Source: Alphaproteobacteria bacterium
GTDB lineage: Bacteria; Pseudomonadota; Alphaproteobacteria; Micavibrionales; Micavibrionaceae
NCBI GenBank assembly: GCA_020442475.1
Contig: JAGRKA010000008.1
Coordinates: forward strand, 1-60,550
Direction of reading: 5' to 3'
Length of the DNA stretch: 60,550 nt
The position numbers were made by a program, and so were the translations under genes. The notes beneath the pieces are model-generated. The model ran no database searches. It had not been told where the DNA came from and worked only from the letters and a program-made list of their open reading frames with translations. Shown piece after piece: positions 19,049 through 30,416 of the stretch; position 1 is the stretch's first letter; each line of letters starts with the position of its first letter.

Positions 19049-19669
19049 TTAAGGATTCTCAACCCCTTGAGCTGCGCTGTCATCACGAACGCCCTCGACT
19101 TCGATGCGGATTTCAACATCGTCGCCGACCATAGGCAGGCCGTAATTCATCCCGAAATCCGAACGTTTGATATGAGCGCTTGCGGACAGGCCGGCCATGT
19201 ATTTGCTGCCGAACGGGTGAGGACCGGCCTTATTCAGTTTTGTTGATAAGGTCACAGGTTTTGTCACGCCAAGAATGGTCATATCTCCTGTGATATCAGC
19301 CGTATCCTCGCCTGTCAGAACAATGGAGGTGCTTTTGAAATGCATGGTGGGGAAGTGCTCGACATTGAAAAAATCAGCGCTCTTCATGTGGGTGTCCCAT
19401 TTTTCGTCATCCATATCAATACTGTTCGTCTGGATTGTGACATCAACACTCGATTTTTCAGGCTCTCCACGGTCAAATGTGAAGGTGCCGTCAAAATCAA
19501 GGAACTCCCCTTGCGAGTTTGAAAACCCCAGATGATTGACAAAGAATAAAATCTGCGTGTGTGCCTTGTCGAAGCTGTAGGTTTCGATCTGTGCATGAGC
19601 TGTACCGGGCAGGCCAAGGCTAAGGCCCATAACAAGGATGGAAAGTGCGGAGGTAAGAAGGCGTTTCAT
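19049..19669 (-). CDS. Periplasmic YceI family protein
   Basis: 206 residues. Residues 1-26 are a classic signal peptide ending GTAHA. The mature part is one YceI lipocalin-like domain (YSFDKAHTQILFFVNHLGFS, SVDVTIQTNSIDMDDEKWDTHMKS, ADITGDMTILGVTKPVTL, KRSDFGMNYGLP). Such proteins bind polyisoprenoids in the periplasm. It is followed by the b561-YceI fusion and precedes it in transcription, so both may carry or use the same lipid. Confidence 0.92.
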   Translation of the reverse strand: MKRLLTSALSILVMGLSLGLPGTAHAQIETYSFDKAHTQILFFVNHLGFSNSQGEFLDFDGTFTFDRGEPEKSSVDVTIQTNSIDMDDEKWDTHMKSADFFNVEHFPTMHFKSTSIVLTGEDTADITGDMTILGVTKPVTLSTKLNKAGPHPFGSKYMAGLSASAHIKRSDFGMNYGLPMVGDDVEIRIEVEGVRDDSAAQGVENP

Positions 19670-19738
19670 GATTGGCTCTTTCGTTCAGGTGCTGGATAGA
19701 TATCTTCTTAAAGAAGATCGTCCTGTCGCTGCAAAAAA

Positions 19739-19945
19739 TCAAGGGCCCAAATATTCCCTGTACATCATAATGAAGGCATAGGCGCCCAGCCCCGCGATTA
19801 TCCAGTTTAAGAGGCCGTATGTCCATTTGATCGAAGGATCGTTCAGAATATCTTCTTGCGAGCGGTGGCGTAGCAGAAAGTATAAAACCATCTGTCCGGC
19901 GATAAAGCCTCCAATTAATCCGATCAATCCGACTACGTAAATCAT
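19739..19945 (-). CDS. Small two-helix membrane protein (68 aa)
   Basis: Two hydrophobic segments (about residues 3-25 and 44-62) separated by a charged loop with SQEDILNDPSIKWTYG. No family recognised. No strong Shine-Dalgarno precedes the ATG at 19945. It is divergent from uppP, whose start is 50 nt away, so the two share a promoter region. A longer frame in the same region reads as noise. Confidence 0.6.
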   Translation of the reverse strand: MIYVVGLIGLIGGFIAGQMVLYFLLRHRSQEDILNDPSIKWTYGLLNWIIAGLGAYAFIMMYREYLGP

Positions 19946-19994
19946 ACAAATAATTTTGCTTTTCTGGAGGAGGAAATCAAGCTATTCAGAGCGC

Positions 19995-20816
19995 ATGTTT
20001 TTTGCCTATCTCTTCACATTGGCGCTTGTGCAAGGGCTTACGGAATTTCTGCCCGTAAGCTCCAGTGGCCATCTGGTGCTGGTTCATGCGGCTTTCGGCG
20101 GCGGGAGGGACTGGGAAAGCCATATGTTGCTGGATGTGGCGGTCCATGTGGGGACACTTTGTTCGGTCCTTCTTTATTTCCGGGCTGACGTACTGGCGAT
20201 GTTGGCCGGGGTAAGAGACTGGCTGGCTGGCTGCTATGACAGCAAAGGGTCCCGGCTGAATATCCATGTTCTGGTGAGCTCCATACCCGTGATGGTTGTG
20301 GGGTATATTCTTCATGCGCTGGAGCCGCCCTGGCTGTTGTCCGTTTGGATTGTAGCCTGGACAACACTTTTGTTCGGAATTGTTCTCTGGATTGCTGATC
20401 TGAAAGGGCCGGTAAAAAAACAGCAGGACGATATGGGGATGCGGGATGCCCTTATTATCGGGTGCGCGCAGGCGCTGGCGCTTGTGCCGGGGACGAGCCG
20501 ATCGGGGATCACAATGACGGCGGCGCGGTTTCTGGGCTATGGCCGGACAGAAGCGGCGCGTTACTCTCTGTTGCTGGCGATCATCGCGATCAGCGGCGCA
20601 GGGCTGCTGGGCGGTTTGGACCTGGTAAAGCAAGGGGATGTGAAGGTCACGACCGACGTGCTGATGACGGCCTTTTTGTCTTTTGTCGCCGGTTGGGTGT
20701 CGATTAGCCTGATGATGAAATGGTTAGCTCACGCGACATTTACGATATTCGCGATCTACCGGGTCATATTGGGAGGCGGGCTGCTGATTCTGCTCTATAC
20801 GGGTATTATCTCGTAG
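19995..20816 (+). CDS. uppP: Undecaprenyl-diphosphatase
   Basis: Recycles undecaprenyl pyrophosphate to the lipid carrier of peptidoglycan synthesis. Motif 1 is LVQGLTEFLPVSSSGHLVL (residues about 8-26) and motif 2 is LALVPGTSRSGITMTAARFLG; both carry catalytic residues. 273 residues and about eight membrane segments fit the family. I start at the ATG at 19995; GGAGGAGG lies 21 nt upstream, rather far, and an in-frame TTG at 19956 precedes it, so the start is not fully settled. Its stop is 9 nt from the convergent rsmD stop. Confidence 0.94.
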   Translation: MFFAYLFTLALVQGLTEFLPVSSSGHLVLVHAAFGGGRDWESHMLLDVAVHVGTLCSVLLYFRADVLAMLAGVRDWLAGCYDSKGSRLNIHVLVSSIPVMVVGYILHALEPPWLLSVWIVAWTTLLFGIVLWIADLKGPVKKQQDDMGMRDALIIGCAQALALVPGTSRSGITMTAARFLGYGRTEAARYSLLLAIIAISGAGLLGGLDLVKQGDVKVTTDVLMTAFLSFVAGWVSISLMMKWLAHATFTIFAIYRVILGGGLLILLYTGIIS

Positions 20817-20825
20817 AAAATTATC

Positions 20826-21389
20826 TCAGAGCGTTGATTCGTAGTGCAGGAGTAGAATTTTTGTTTCTCCATATACGCGCTCATCAAAGACTTTATACGG
20901 TGCAGGCAGGGCAGGGCAGGCACCTTTTTCCATCTCTATCACGCACAGCGCCCCTGCGAAAGACAGCCATGCGCCTTCATGGAGTGTATGCAGAGCGGGG
21001 CTTAGAAGATTTTTCCCATAGGGCGGGTCAAGAAAAGCCAGCGTTGCCTGCGGGGTATTGTCCGGTTTTGTCACCGGTTTTGAGAAATCCTTGAGCTGTG
21101 TCGAGGCAATATCGCCAGCGCCAAGCGTACTGATATTGCGTTGAGTTAGAGCAAGCGACTCGCGGTTTTTATCGATAAAGGTACAAAAAGCTGCTCCACG
21201 GGACAGGGCTTCAAGGCCCAGCGCGCCGGTGCCGCAAAAAATATCCAGAATTTGCGCATTTTCTAAGACACGCCTGCTCGCCAGGCTATTAAAAATTGCG
21301 CCACGAATTTTGTCCGATGTAGGGCGGATATCCCGGTTTTTTGGCACCTCCAGCCTCCGTCCCCCGAAGCGGCCTGAAACGATTCGCAT
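20826..21389 (-). CDS. rsmD: 16S rRNA (guanine(966)-N(2))-methyltransferase
   Basis: Methylates G966 of 16S rRNA. It opens with MRIVSGRFGGRRLEVP and RPTSDKIRGAIFNSL, both typical, followed by the SAM site LDIFCGTGALGLEALSRGA and the catalytic FLDPPYGKNL (DPPY) motif. 187 residues is the normal size. It lies 37 nt after the rluB gene in the same direction, matching a common rluB-rsmD pair. Confidence 0.94.
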   Translation of the reverse strand: MRIVSGRFGGRRLEVPKNRDIRPTSDKIRGAIFNSLASRRVLENAQILDIFCGTGALGLEALSRGAAFCTFIDKNRESLALTQRNISTLGAGDIASTQLKDFSKPVTKPDNTPQATLAFLDPPYGKNLLSPALHTLHEGAWLSFAGALCVIEMEKGACPALPAPYKVFDERVYGETKILLLHYESTL

Positions 21390-21426
21390 TAGGCGGTACC
21401 CTTCACCTTAGAGTGTATGAGAGTAT

Positions 21427-22167
21427 TCATGAAAAATACTCCGGGATAGTTTTTTTGAGCGCAGCGCTTTGGATTTCCCGGACATCTCCAACAGGCATAT
21501 TTTCAATACGAAACGGACCGTATGAGATTCTTATCAGGCGATTGACCCGTAAATCAAGCGATTCCATGATCCGCCGAACCTCGCGGTTTTTACCTTCTTG
21601 AAGCGCGATCTCTATCCAGTTATTCGCGCCTTTCCGGTCTGTCTCCAGCCGGGCCTCAGCGGGCTTGTACCGTATGCCCTCAACAGTCACGCCGTTCTTG
21701 AGGGTGTCGAGCTTTGCCGGATCCACCTGCCCCAGAACCCGGACTCTGTAGCGGCGGATCCAGCCCGTCGATGGCAGCTCAAGGTGGCGGGCAAGCGCAC
21801 CGTCATTGGTGAGCAGCAGCAGCCCTTCCGTATTCAGGTCCAGCCGCCCGACACTGATGACGCGGGGGAGAGATTTTGGCAGTGCCTCAAAAACTGTCCC
21901 GCGCCCGTGCTCATCCTTATGCGTGGTAACCAGCCCGGCAGGCTTGTGGTAGAGCCATAGCCGTGTATTGTCCGGGCCGTTTAGGGGGCGTCCGTCTACC
22001 GTGACACGGTCGCCCGGACCAATAAGGCAAGCGGGCGTATTAAGCGTTACCCCGTTGACGGCAACGCGGCCATCTCCGATCCAGCGCTCGGCATCGCGGC
22101 GTGAACACAGGCCGCTACGTGCCATAAGCTTTGCAATTCTTTCGCCTTTGTGCTTGTCTTCGCTCAT
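21427..22167 (-). CDS. rluB: 23S rRNA pseudouridine synthase, RluB type
   Basis: The N-terminal S4 RNA-binding domain (RIAKLMARSGLCSRRDAERWI) is followed by the RsuA/RluB/E/F catalytic domain with the active Asp in VGRLDLNTEGLLLLTNDG. RluB/RsuA members isomerise specific uridines of rRNA; length and context favour 23S rRNA. The ATG at 22167 overlaps the start codon of the divergent tadA gene; an alternative ATG four codons earlier (22179) would place the start inside tadA. Confidence 0.9.
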   Translation of the reverse strand: MSEDKHKGERIAKLMARSGLCSRRDAERWIGDGRVAVNGVTLNTPACLIGPGDRVTVDGRPLNGPDNTRLWLYHKPAGLVTTHKDEHGRGTVFEALPKSLPRVISVGRLDLNTEGLLLLTNDGALARHLELPSTGWIRRYRVRVLGQVDPAKLDTLKNGVTVEGIRYKPAEARLETDRKGANNWIEIALQEGKNREVRRIMESLDLRVNRLIRISYGPFRIENMPVGDVREIQSAALKKTIPEYFS

Positions 22168-22630
22168 GGATGACGACATTACCTATATGCGCATGGCTTT
22201 GGAAGAGGCAAAGACGGCAATGGCACGAGACGAGGTTCCAATCGGTGCTGTGCTGGTCCATTGTGAAACAGGTGAGATCGTTTCGAAAAATGGGAACAGA
22301 ACCCGCGAACTCTACGATCCCAGCGCTCATGCGGAAATTTTGGTCATCCGTGAGGGATGCGCCCATGATGAGGCGCAGCGGATTCCGGATTATGACCTTT
22401 ATGTGACGTTGGAGCCGTGCGCTATGTGTGCAGGTGCCATCAGTTTCGCCCGGATACGTCGTCTTGTGATCGGAGCTCAAGACCCAAAGGGTGGCGGCAT
22501 CCTCCATGGTGGGCAATTTTTTGAACAAAAGACCTGTCACCACAGGCCGGTTGTGATCAGCGGCGTTCTGGAGGAGGCATGCGGCCAGATTCTAAAAGAT
22601 TTTTTTAAGGCAAAGCGCAAGACGCTCTAA
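22166..22630 (+). CDS. tadA: tRNA-specific adenosine deaminase
   Basis: Converts A34 to inosine in tRNA-Arg(ACG). The cytidine/deoxycytidylate deaminase zinc site is complete: His55 and Glu57 in HAEI, Cys85 and Cys88 in PCAMC. 154 residues matches TadA, with the usual start-proximal sequence YMRMALEEAKTAM. The open frame extends 66 codons upstream but that part is the antisense of rluB. Its stop codon overlaps the stop of the convergent membrane protein gene. Confidence 0.93.
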   Translation: MDDDITYMRMALEEAKTAMARDEVPIGAVLVHCETGEIVSKNGNRTRELYDPSAHAEILVIREGCAHDEAQRIPDYDLYVTLEPCAMCAGAISFARIRRLVIGAQDPKGGGILHGGQFFEQKTCHHRPVVISGVLEEACGQILKDFFKAKRKTL

Positions 22631-23136
22631 TCGGGTGAAGAGGATGGCGGTGAAAGCGGAAATCCGTACTCATCCAGAGGAATATTGCCTGTGACACCTT
22701 CACCCCAGCGTTCAACAAGTGCAGCCTGACGTTCTTTAATGGTTTTTTTGCGGGCAAGGCCTTTTTGATAAAGGAAGGCCGCGATAATGCCTGTCATGGA
22801 CCAGTCGATCAGGTATCCCGCTGCTGCTGCTGTATAAATCACCGTGATTGCAAAAGGGTCTGTAATTGCGGAAATCGCAGCTTCAAAATCGTGACCCTGT
22901 GCCCAAAGATCAAGGAGAAAGGGGGAGGCTCCGGCAAGGTTTAGCGCACCGACCGTGATGGATTTTGTCTTTCTTTTTGCTGGGTCTAGAACAATAACAG
23001 TCAGGGCTGGGAGCAATGCAATTGTAAGGAAAAGCGTGACCGGAAGGAAGGCTGCCGCCATCAGAGCGCCTCCAATCAGGATAAGCTGGGCTTTCCCTTT
23101 TTTTCTCCGTTTAGCAGCATTGTTTTTCAAAGCCAT
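22627..23136 (-). CDS. Small membrane protein next to the pseudokinase (169 aa)
   Basis: A basic N-terminus (KNNAAKRRKKGK) precedes two close hydrophobic segments (about residues 17-48) and further ones near 62-75 and 92-125; the tail ends Pro/Ser-rich. No family recognised. It starts 19 nt after the end of the pseudokinase gene, so the two are almost surely one transcript and may form a membrane complex. Confidence 0.68.
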   Translation of the reverse strand: MALKNNAAKRRKKGKAQLILIGGALMAAAFLPVTLFLTIALLPALTVIVLDPAKRKTKSITVGALNLAGASPFLLDLWAQGHDFEAAISAITDPFAITVIYTAAAAGYLIDWSMTGIIAAFLYQKGLARKKTIKERQAALVERWGEGVTGNIPLDEYGFPLSPPSSSPD

Positions 23137-23155
23137 AATACGTCCTAGTGTCCGA

Positions 23156-25171
23156 CTAAAATACAGATTTATTAGTCAGGAACATAAAAAAGGTAAAAAC
23201 GATCAGGATAAAGGAAATAAATCCAGAGACGACCGCAGCCAGTTCCCGCCCGGTTGTTACACCGAAGGTGCTCTTATCCTGCAATCGAAATTCGAGAGTG
23301 TCGTATTCTTTTTGGAGGTCTTTATACTCTTTCATGGCTGTTTGAAAAGCGCCTAAATCTTTTTCAATCACCTCAGGATTGTCCAGAAGGCCTGCGATTT
23401 TAACTAGGCTGCCGCTTTTGGCAAAATCATTGATGCTTTTCTTCAGTTTGTTTTTGATAGTCTGGTCGTGATAGCGCCCGTAAATCACCGGCAGCATCGA
23501 TAGAAAGCTGGATGCGATGGCCGGAAATTCCGGCAGGTTCGAGCGTTTTTGAATACTGGCAAGGCATTTCAGATTGCCCAGAATTTTCCTGTGCTCTTCA
23601 TCCGTATTAATTTCGTAGAGATAGCCGTCTATGACTTTCGGGTCTTTGACCGAAAGAAAGGCCGCGATATGCCGGTCGATGAACAGGCCGTTTATCCGGC
23701 CTTTCTTGCATAGATCCTCAAACGCGAACATCATGCTTTCCGGGGATGTGACGTAATAACCCTTCAGTTTTTCGCTCAGGCAGGGGCACTCGGGGCAGAG
23801 CGTATACAAGCACCGTTCGATTCCCATCCCCATTTTGGTTTGCCGCAGAAAATTCCGGCAGGCATCGAAGCGCGAAATCAGTGTGTTAATATCCAGATTG
23901 AGGCTGTTTTGGGTCAGCACCCAGTTCATAGCAATATTCTGAGAGAGCATCTGCACGATCGGGTTAACATCTTTCTTCAGGATCATGGCTTCTGCAAGCA
24001 TTGTTCCGATTCCGCCGCCGGCCATCCGTAACCCCTTGTAGCGTATCGGTGCGTCCGGATCGAGCGCGATGGAAAGATTGGCGGCGAGTCGATCTTCATA
24101 ATTTTTTTCCTGCCCGAAATCACGAGCGGATTTAACGGCATGCTCAACTCTTTCAAGCGCTTCTTCATCTTCCATCGAGCGGCTGAGCCATTGGAATAGT
24201 GAGTCATCCTCGACAATTCTTTGCGCCTCGGCCGTGTCCTCCTCTCCCATGGCCATGGCCAGCTTTGTCATCATGAAGAATTTTTTATTGCCGAAAAGAA
24301 GAGGGCGAGGCGCTTTTTTACGTTTAACCGCCTGTTTGGGTGTAAGGCGCTGCCCGTCTGCCCAGGAAAGCACTTCTTCCATATCCCAGCGTTGGCCGGG
24401 ATCATCAAGAAGCAGACCTCTCAGAAGCTCTAAAAAAGCCCCGCGAATGCGCTCATTGCCAATCAGGGCTGCATAGCTGCCTTTTTCTATTTTCTGTTTG
24501 ATGATGTCAGTTGTGCTTAATCCATGCAGCGGGTCATGGCTCCGCATGGCAATGGCGAGCGATACGCCAAACGCGTACATATCGTCATGGCGCATTGCCG
24601 CGCCGCGTGCGACCGGGTCTGCCATGGCACGTTCAATCGGCTCATAGATGGAAGGTTGGGCTGAACTGCCCGGTGTAGAAAGACATTCTCCAAGGATAAA
24701 GTGAGCGTTTTTTTCAGTAACGTTATGCAGGAACATATTCGACAGGCGGAGATTGCCATGGACGAAATCCTTGTCTCGGAAATCTTTCAAAATGAGGATC
24801 AATGGCTCAACAAGCAACTTGGCTGCCTTATCGTGTTTCCAGTCCAACGCAAGCTTCTCACCGACTTTAAGAATAGGTGTTCCGGGATTGTCGCCATAAA
24901 TGAAAACATATCGTTCCTCACCGGCGGCAGGCCAATGGAAAGGGCCGTGTTTTAAAAGGGTTGTCAGGTGAGGGTTGATAATCGCCTTGTATGAAGAGGC
25001 AGCGCTCTGCCGGGGGATGGTGTGCTTTTCACAAACCAGCGCGTAGCAGGTGCCGTTTTTACTTTCAGCTCTGTAAGCTTTGTTGGAGCCGATATCATAT
25101 TGGGGCAGGCGTTTTGAGGCGTCAATCCGGATTGAGTCGTCAAAGTTGAGCAAAGAGGCCGCCTCAGCCAT
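23156..25171 (-). CDS. Tail-anchored protein-kinase-like protein, probable pseudokinase (671 aa)
   Basis: Residues about 25-280 have the layout of a Hanks-type kinase: a catalytic-loop equivalent FVHGNLRLSNMF at 136-147, DDMYAFGVSLAIAM at 196-209 (subdomain IX), and a late Arg in DPGQRWDMEEVL. Key residues are missing: the catalytic Asp of HRD is Asn, no DFG Asp is present (ILGECLS in its place), and no VAIK Lys is evident in the N-lobe. The central half is helical with a CPECPC cluster. The only strong membrane segment is at about 644-664, six or seven residues before the C-terminus, making it tail-anchored. The ATG at 25171 has AGGA upstream. Confidence 0.72.
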   Translation of the reverse strand: MAEAASLLNFDDSIRIDASKRLPQYDIGSNKAYRAESKNGTCYALVCEKHTIPRQSAASSYKAIINPHLTTLLKHGPFHWPAAGEERYVFIYGDNPGTPILKVGEKLALDWKHDKAAKLLVEPLILILKDFRDKDFVHGNLRLSNMFLHNVTEKNAHFILGECLSTPGSSAQPSIYEPIERAMADPVARGAAMRHDDMYAFGVSLAIAMRSHDPLHGLSTTDIIKQKIEKGSYAALIGNERIRGAFLELLRGLLLDDPGQRWDMEEVLSWADGQRLTPKQAVKRKKAPRPLLFGNKKFFMMTKLAMAMGEEDTAEAQRIVEDDSLFQWLSRSMEDEEALERVEHAVKSARDFGQEKNYEDRLAANLSIALDPDAPIRYKGLRMAGGGIGTMLAEAMILKKDVNPIVQMLSQNIAMNWVLTQNSLNLDINTLISRFDACRNFLRQTKMGMGIERCLYTLCPECPCLSEKLKGYYVTSPESMMFAFEDLCKKGRINGLFIDRHIAAFLSVKDPKVIDGYLYEINTDEEHRKILGNLKCLASIQKRSNLPEFPAIASSFLSMLPVIYGRYHDQTIKNKLKKSINDFAKSGSLVKIAGLLDNPEVIEKDLGAFQTAMKEYKDLQKEYDTLEFRLQDKSTFGVTTGRELAAVVSGFISFILIVFTFFMFLTNKSVF

Positions 25172-25284
25172 AAAAATATATCCTGAATCTTTTTTAGGAA
25201 CGGAAAAAAGAAAAAACTCACTGTACGCAAGCACACGTACCAGTGTAATCCCGATCCATAGAAAAGTAAAATCGCAGGGTGCGT

Positions 25285-27961
<2,677 letters not shown>

Positions 27962-28011
27962 AGAAACTCGCGGGTCAGCACTGTACAACTTGGTCGTCCG
28001 GATCGTTCGTA

Positions 28012-28830
28012 TCAGGCCGCCTTGATTTTTTCAAGCGTATCAGGCTGGATCGTATGGTTCAGCGGGCCGAAACCGGAGCCAATCATCGCAGCCTGTGCGA
28101 TAGCTTTATTAACAAAAGCCCGCGCCCGGACGAACGAGTCCCGTACATCCAGCCCTTGGGACAGGCCGATGGCAATTCCGGCGGAAAGGGTTGTGCCTGC
28201 GCCGTGCGTCGAGCGGCTCTCAAGCTTCTTATTCTGATAGATTTCAGTGCCGTGCTCGTCGGCCAGCACGTCATAGACTCTGTCCGCAGCAAGCGATCCG
28301 CCTTTAAGGATAACGTTTTTTGCGCCCAGCGTACGCAGTGTCTCCGCAGCGTGACACATATCGTCGATATCGTGAATCTTGATGCCGGACAGATCCTGCG
28401 CTTCCGTAATATTTGGTGTGATCACGTCAGCATAAATCAGGAGGCGTCTTTTGAGTGCGTCGCGAGCTTCCTTGTCGAGCAGGCTTAATCCCGTGCGGCT
28501 GGTCATAACCGGGTCAACCACCATTTTAATGCCGTCATAACCCTTAGCATCCAGAATATCGCCGAGCATGTCGATCGTCTCAACATTGCCAAGCATCCCG
28601 GATTTGATGACGGGGGGCTGGAGATCCTCCATCACCTTTTCAATCTGTGCCCTGACGAGGAGCGGCGGAATCATATGCGTGGCAAAGACGCCATGCGTAT
28701 TTTGTACGGAAACGGCTGTGACAACGGTTGAGGCATAGCCGCCGAAGGCCTGCACAGTCTTGATGTCTGCCTGTATGCCTGTCCCGGCGCATGAATCAGA
28801 TTGGCCGATGCATAAAACCTGCGAAACCAT
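28012..28830 (-). CDS. thiD: Hydroxymethylpyrimidine/phosphomethylpyrimidine kinase
   Basis: Two sequential phosphorylations of HMP in thiamine synthesis. Ribokinase-fold landmarks: QSDSCAGTGIQADIKT at residues 10-25, KSGMLGN, VVDPVM, TPNITEAQ, and the anion-hole motif THGAGTTLSAGIA at 208-220. The position equivalent to the usual Cys213 (HGTGCT) is Thr here, which is unusual. 272 residues is standard. No TPP riboswitch is visible upstream. It lies 38 nt after glmM and 50 nt before hisZ. Confidence 0.92.
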   Translation of the reverse strand: MVSQVLCIGQSDSCAGTGIQADIKTVQAFGGYASTVVTAVSVQNTHGVFATHMIPPLLVRAQIEKVMEDLQPPVIKSGMLGNVETIDMLGDILDAKGYDGIKMVVDPVMTSRTGLSLLDKEARDALKRRLLIYADVITPNITEAQDLSGIKIHDIDDMCHAAETLRTLGAKNVILKGGSLAADRVYDVLADEHGTEIYQNKKLESRSTHGAGTTLSAGIAIGLSQGLDVRDSFVRARAFVNKAIAQAAMIGSGFGPLNHTIQPDTLEKIKAA

Positions 28831-28868
28831 GGATAACGTCCTTTTGCCAATAAAAAACCCGCTACAGA

Positions 28869-30254
28869 CTAAGCCGATTGGGCCGCTTTTTCAATCACCG
28901 CGCATAAATCGCCGACAATCATTTCGACCTGTGCGGGGTCGTCGCCTTCGGCCATGACGCGAATGACAGGCTCAGTGCCGGATGCGCGTACCACAATCCG
29001 GCCATTATCGTTCAGGCTCTCGCCCGCCTTTGCAATTGCATCCTGCACCTGTATTGCGTCAAGGAGCGCGTCCTGCCGCGTATTTAGCCGGACATTCCTC
29101 AGGATTTGAGGTAGGGGCGTGAAAAGATTTAGGGCTTTGCTGGCAGGCTTCCCGCTGCGCTTAATCATGGATAAAAGCTGGAGCGCCGCGAGCAGCCCGT
29201 CCCCGGTCTTGCTGTAATCCGACAGGATGATATGGCCGGATTGCTCACCGCCAAGATTGTAATCGCCTGCGCGCATGGCTTCGAGGACGTAGCGGTCCCC
29301 GACGGCAGCCCGTACCATATTCAGGCCTCTGGCCTTCAGGAAACGCTCCAGTCCCAGATTGGACATGACGGTCGAAACCAACCCACCGCCCCGCAACTTC
29401 CCGGCATCCTGCAGAGAGGCAGCCAGTGCCGCCATGATCTGGTCGCCGTCAATCCGCACGCCCGTTTCATCAACAACAATCAGGCGGTCCGCGTCGCCGT
29501 CCAATGCAATCCCAATATCGGCGCCGTGATCGATAACGGCCTTTTGCAATTGTTGCGTGTCCGTCGCGCCGCAGCCTTCGTTGATATTGCGGCCGTTCGG
29601 GGCTGTGCCGATCGAAATAACCTGCGCTTCAAGTTCCCAGAGGATTTGGGGGGCGACCTTGTAAGCGGCGCCGTTGGCACAATCGACAACGATCTTCAGC
29701 CCGTCGAGGCTTTCCCCGCGCGGTAGAGAGCGTTTGACAGACTCTGCATAGCGCCCTAGACAGTCATCCAGACGGCTGGCTTTCCCCAGATCGGCGGGTG
29801 CGGCCAGCGCATCGCTCATATCTGTGGCAAGCAGGGTTTCTATTGCTTTTTCCATCTCATCATCGAGCTTGTAGCCGTCCGCGCCGAACAGCTTGATCCC
29901 GTTATCTTCGAAGGAATTATGAGAGGCCGAGATCATCACGCCGATATCGCAACGTAAGGAGCGCGTTAACATCGCAATGCCGGGTGTTGGGATCGGGCCT
30001 GTCAGTATGACCTCAAGTCCCATCGATAAAAATCCGGCTGTCAAAGCCTGCTCCAGCATATAGCAGGACAGGCGCGTATCTTTGCCGATTACAACCCGGT
30101 CCGTTGAGACGCCGGTGTGACGTTCTCGCAGAACGAGCGAAGTCGCCATAGCGACCTTCAGAGCAAGGTCGGCAGTCATGGGAAAAGAGTTTGCTTTCCC
30201 CCGTATGCCGTCGGTTCCAAAATATTGGCGTGTCATGTTAGGGCGTGTCATCAT
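28869..30254 (-). CDS. glmM: Phosphoglucosamine mutase
   Basis: Interconverts glucosamine-6-P and glucosamine-1-P, feeding GlmU. The phospho-Ser site is [18 protein letters not shown]; the metal site is [22 protein letters not shown] and the phosphate-binding [12 protein letters not shown] motif complete the family. 461 residues from the first ATG. Family proteins begin near [11 protein letters not shown], so the ATG at 30236 is the likely ancestral start; the ATGs at 30254 and 30251 lie in a terminal repeat of a short inverted-repeat element. Confidence 0.95.
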   Translation of the reverse strand: MMTRPNMTRQYFGTDGIRGKANSFPMTADLALKVAMATSLVLRERHTGVSTDRVVIGKDTRLSCYMLEQALTAGFLSMGLEVILTGPIPTPGIAMLTRSLRCDIGVMISASHNSFEDNGIKLFGADGYKLDDEMEKAIETLLATDMSDALAAPADLGKASRLDDCLGRYAESVKRSLPRGESLDGLKIVVDCANGAAYKVAPQILWELEAQVISIGTAPNGRNINEGCGATDTQQLQKAVIDHGADIGIALDGDADRLIVVDETGVRIDGDQIMAALAASLQDAGKLRGGGLVSTVMSNLGLERFLKARGLNMVRAAVGDRYVLEAMRAGDYNLGGEQSGHIILSDYSKTGDGLLAALQLLSMIKRSGKPASKALNLFTPLPQILRNVRLNTRQDALLDAIQVQDAIAKAGESLNDNGRIVVRASGTEPVIRVMAEGDDPAQVEMIVGDLCAVIEKAAQSA

Positions 30255-30385
30255 TTATTGTCTTTTGGCCTGCAAACACTGATTTTCTGCGCTTCCGGTA
30301 CTCAAATACCTGTGTGTATGTTCCGTTCCGGTTCTCGAAAACCACCGTTTTCGGTACAAAATCCTTCAAATGATGACATGCCCTA
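30239..30385. repeat. Short inverted-repeat element at the glmM start
   Basis: TAGGGCGTGTCATCATTT at 30239-30256 and the reverse complement of 30368-30385 agree in 17 of 18 positions. The 111-nt interior has no gene and no clear internal palindrome. The left arm contains the upstream glmM start codons; both outer ends are TA, suggesting a TA target site as for MITEs of IS5- or IS630-type elements. No transposase is nearby. Classification as a mobile element is inference. Confidence 0.6.
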
Positions 30386-30416
30386 GGACCCTGAAAAAAT
30401 CGACCTGTCTTATGTT

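Noticed and set aside
28831..28868. TPP riboswitch before thiD
   Set aside because: Only 38 nt separate glmM and thiD; there is no room or THI-box sequence.
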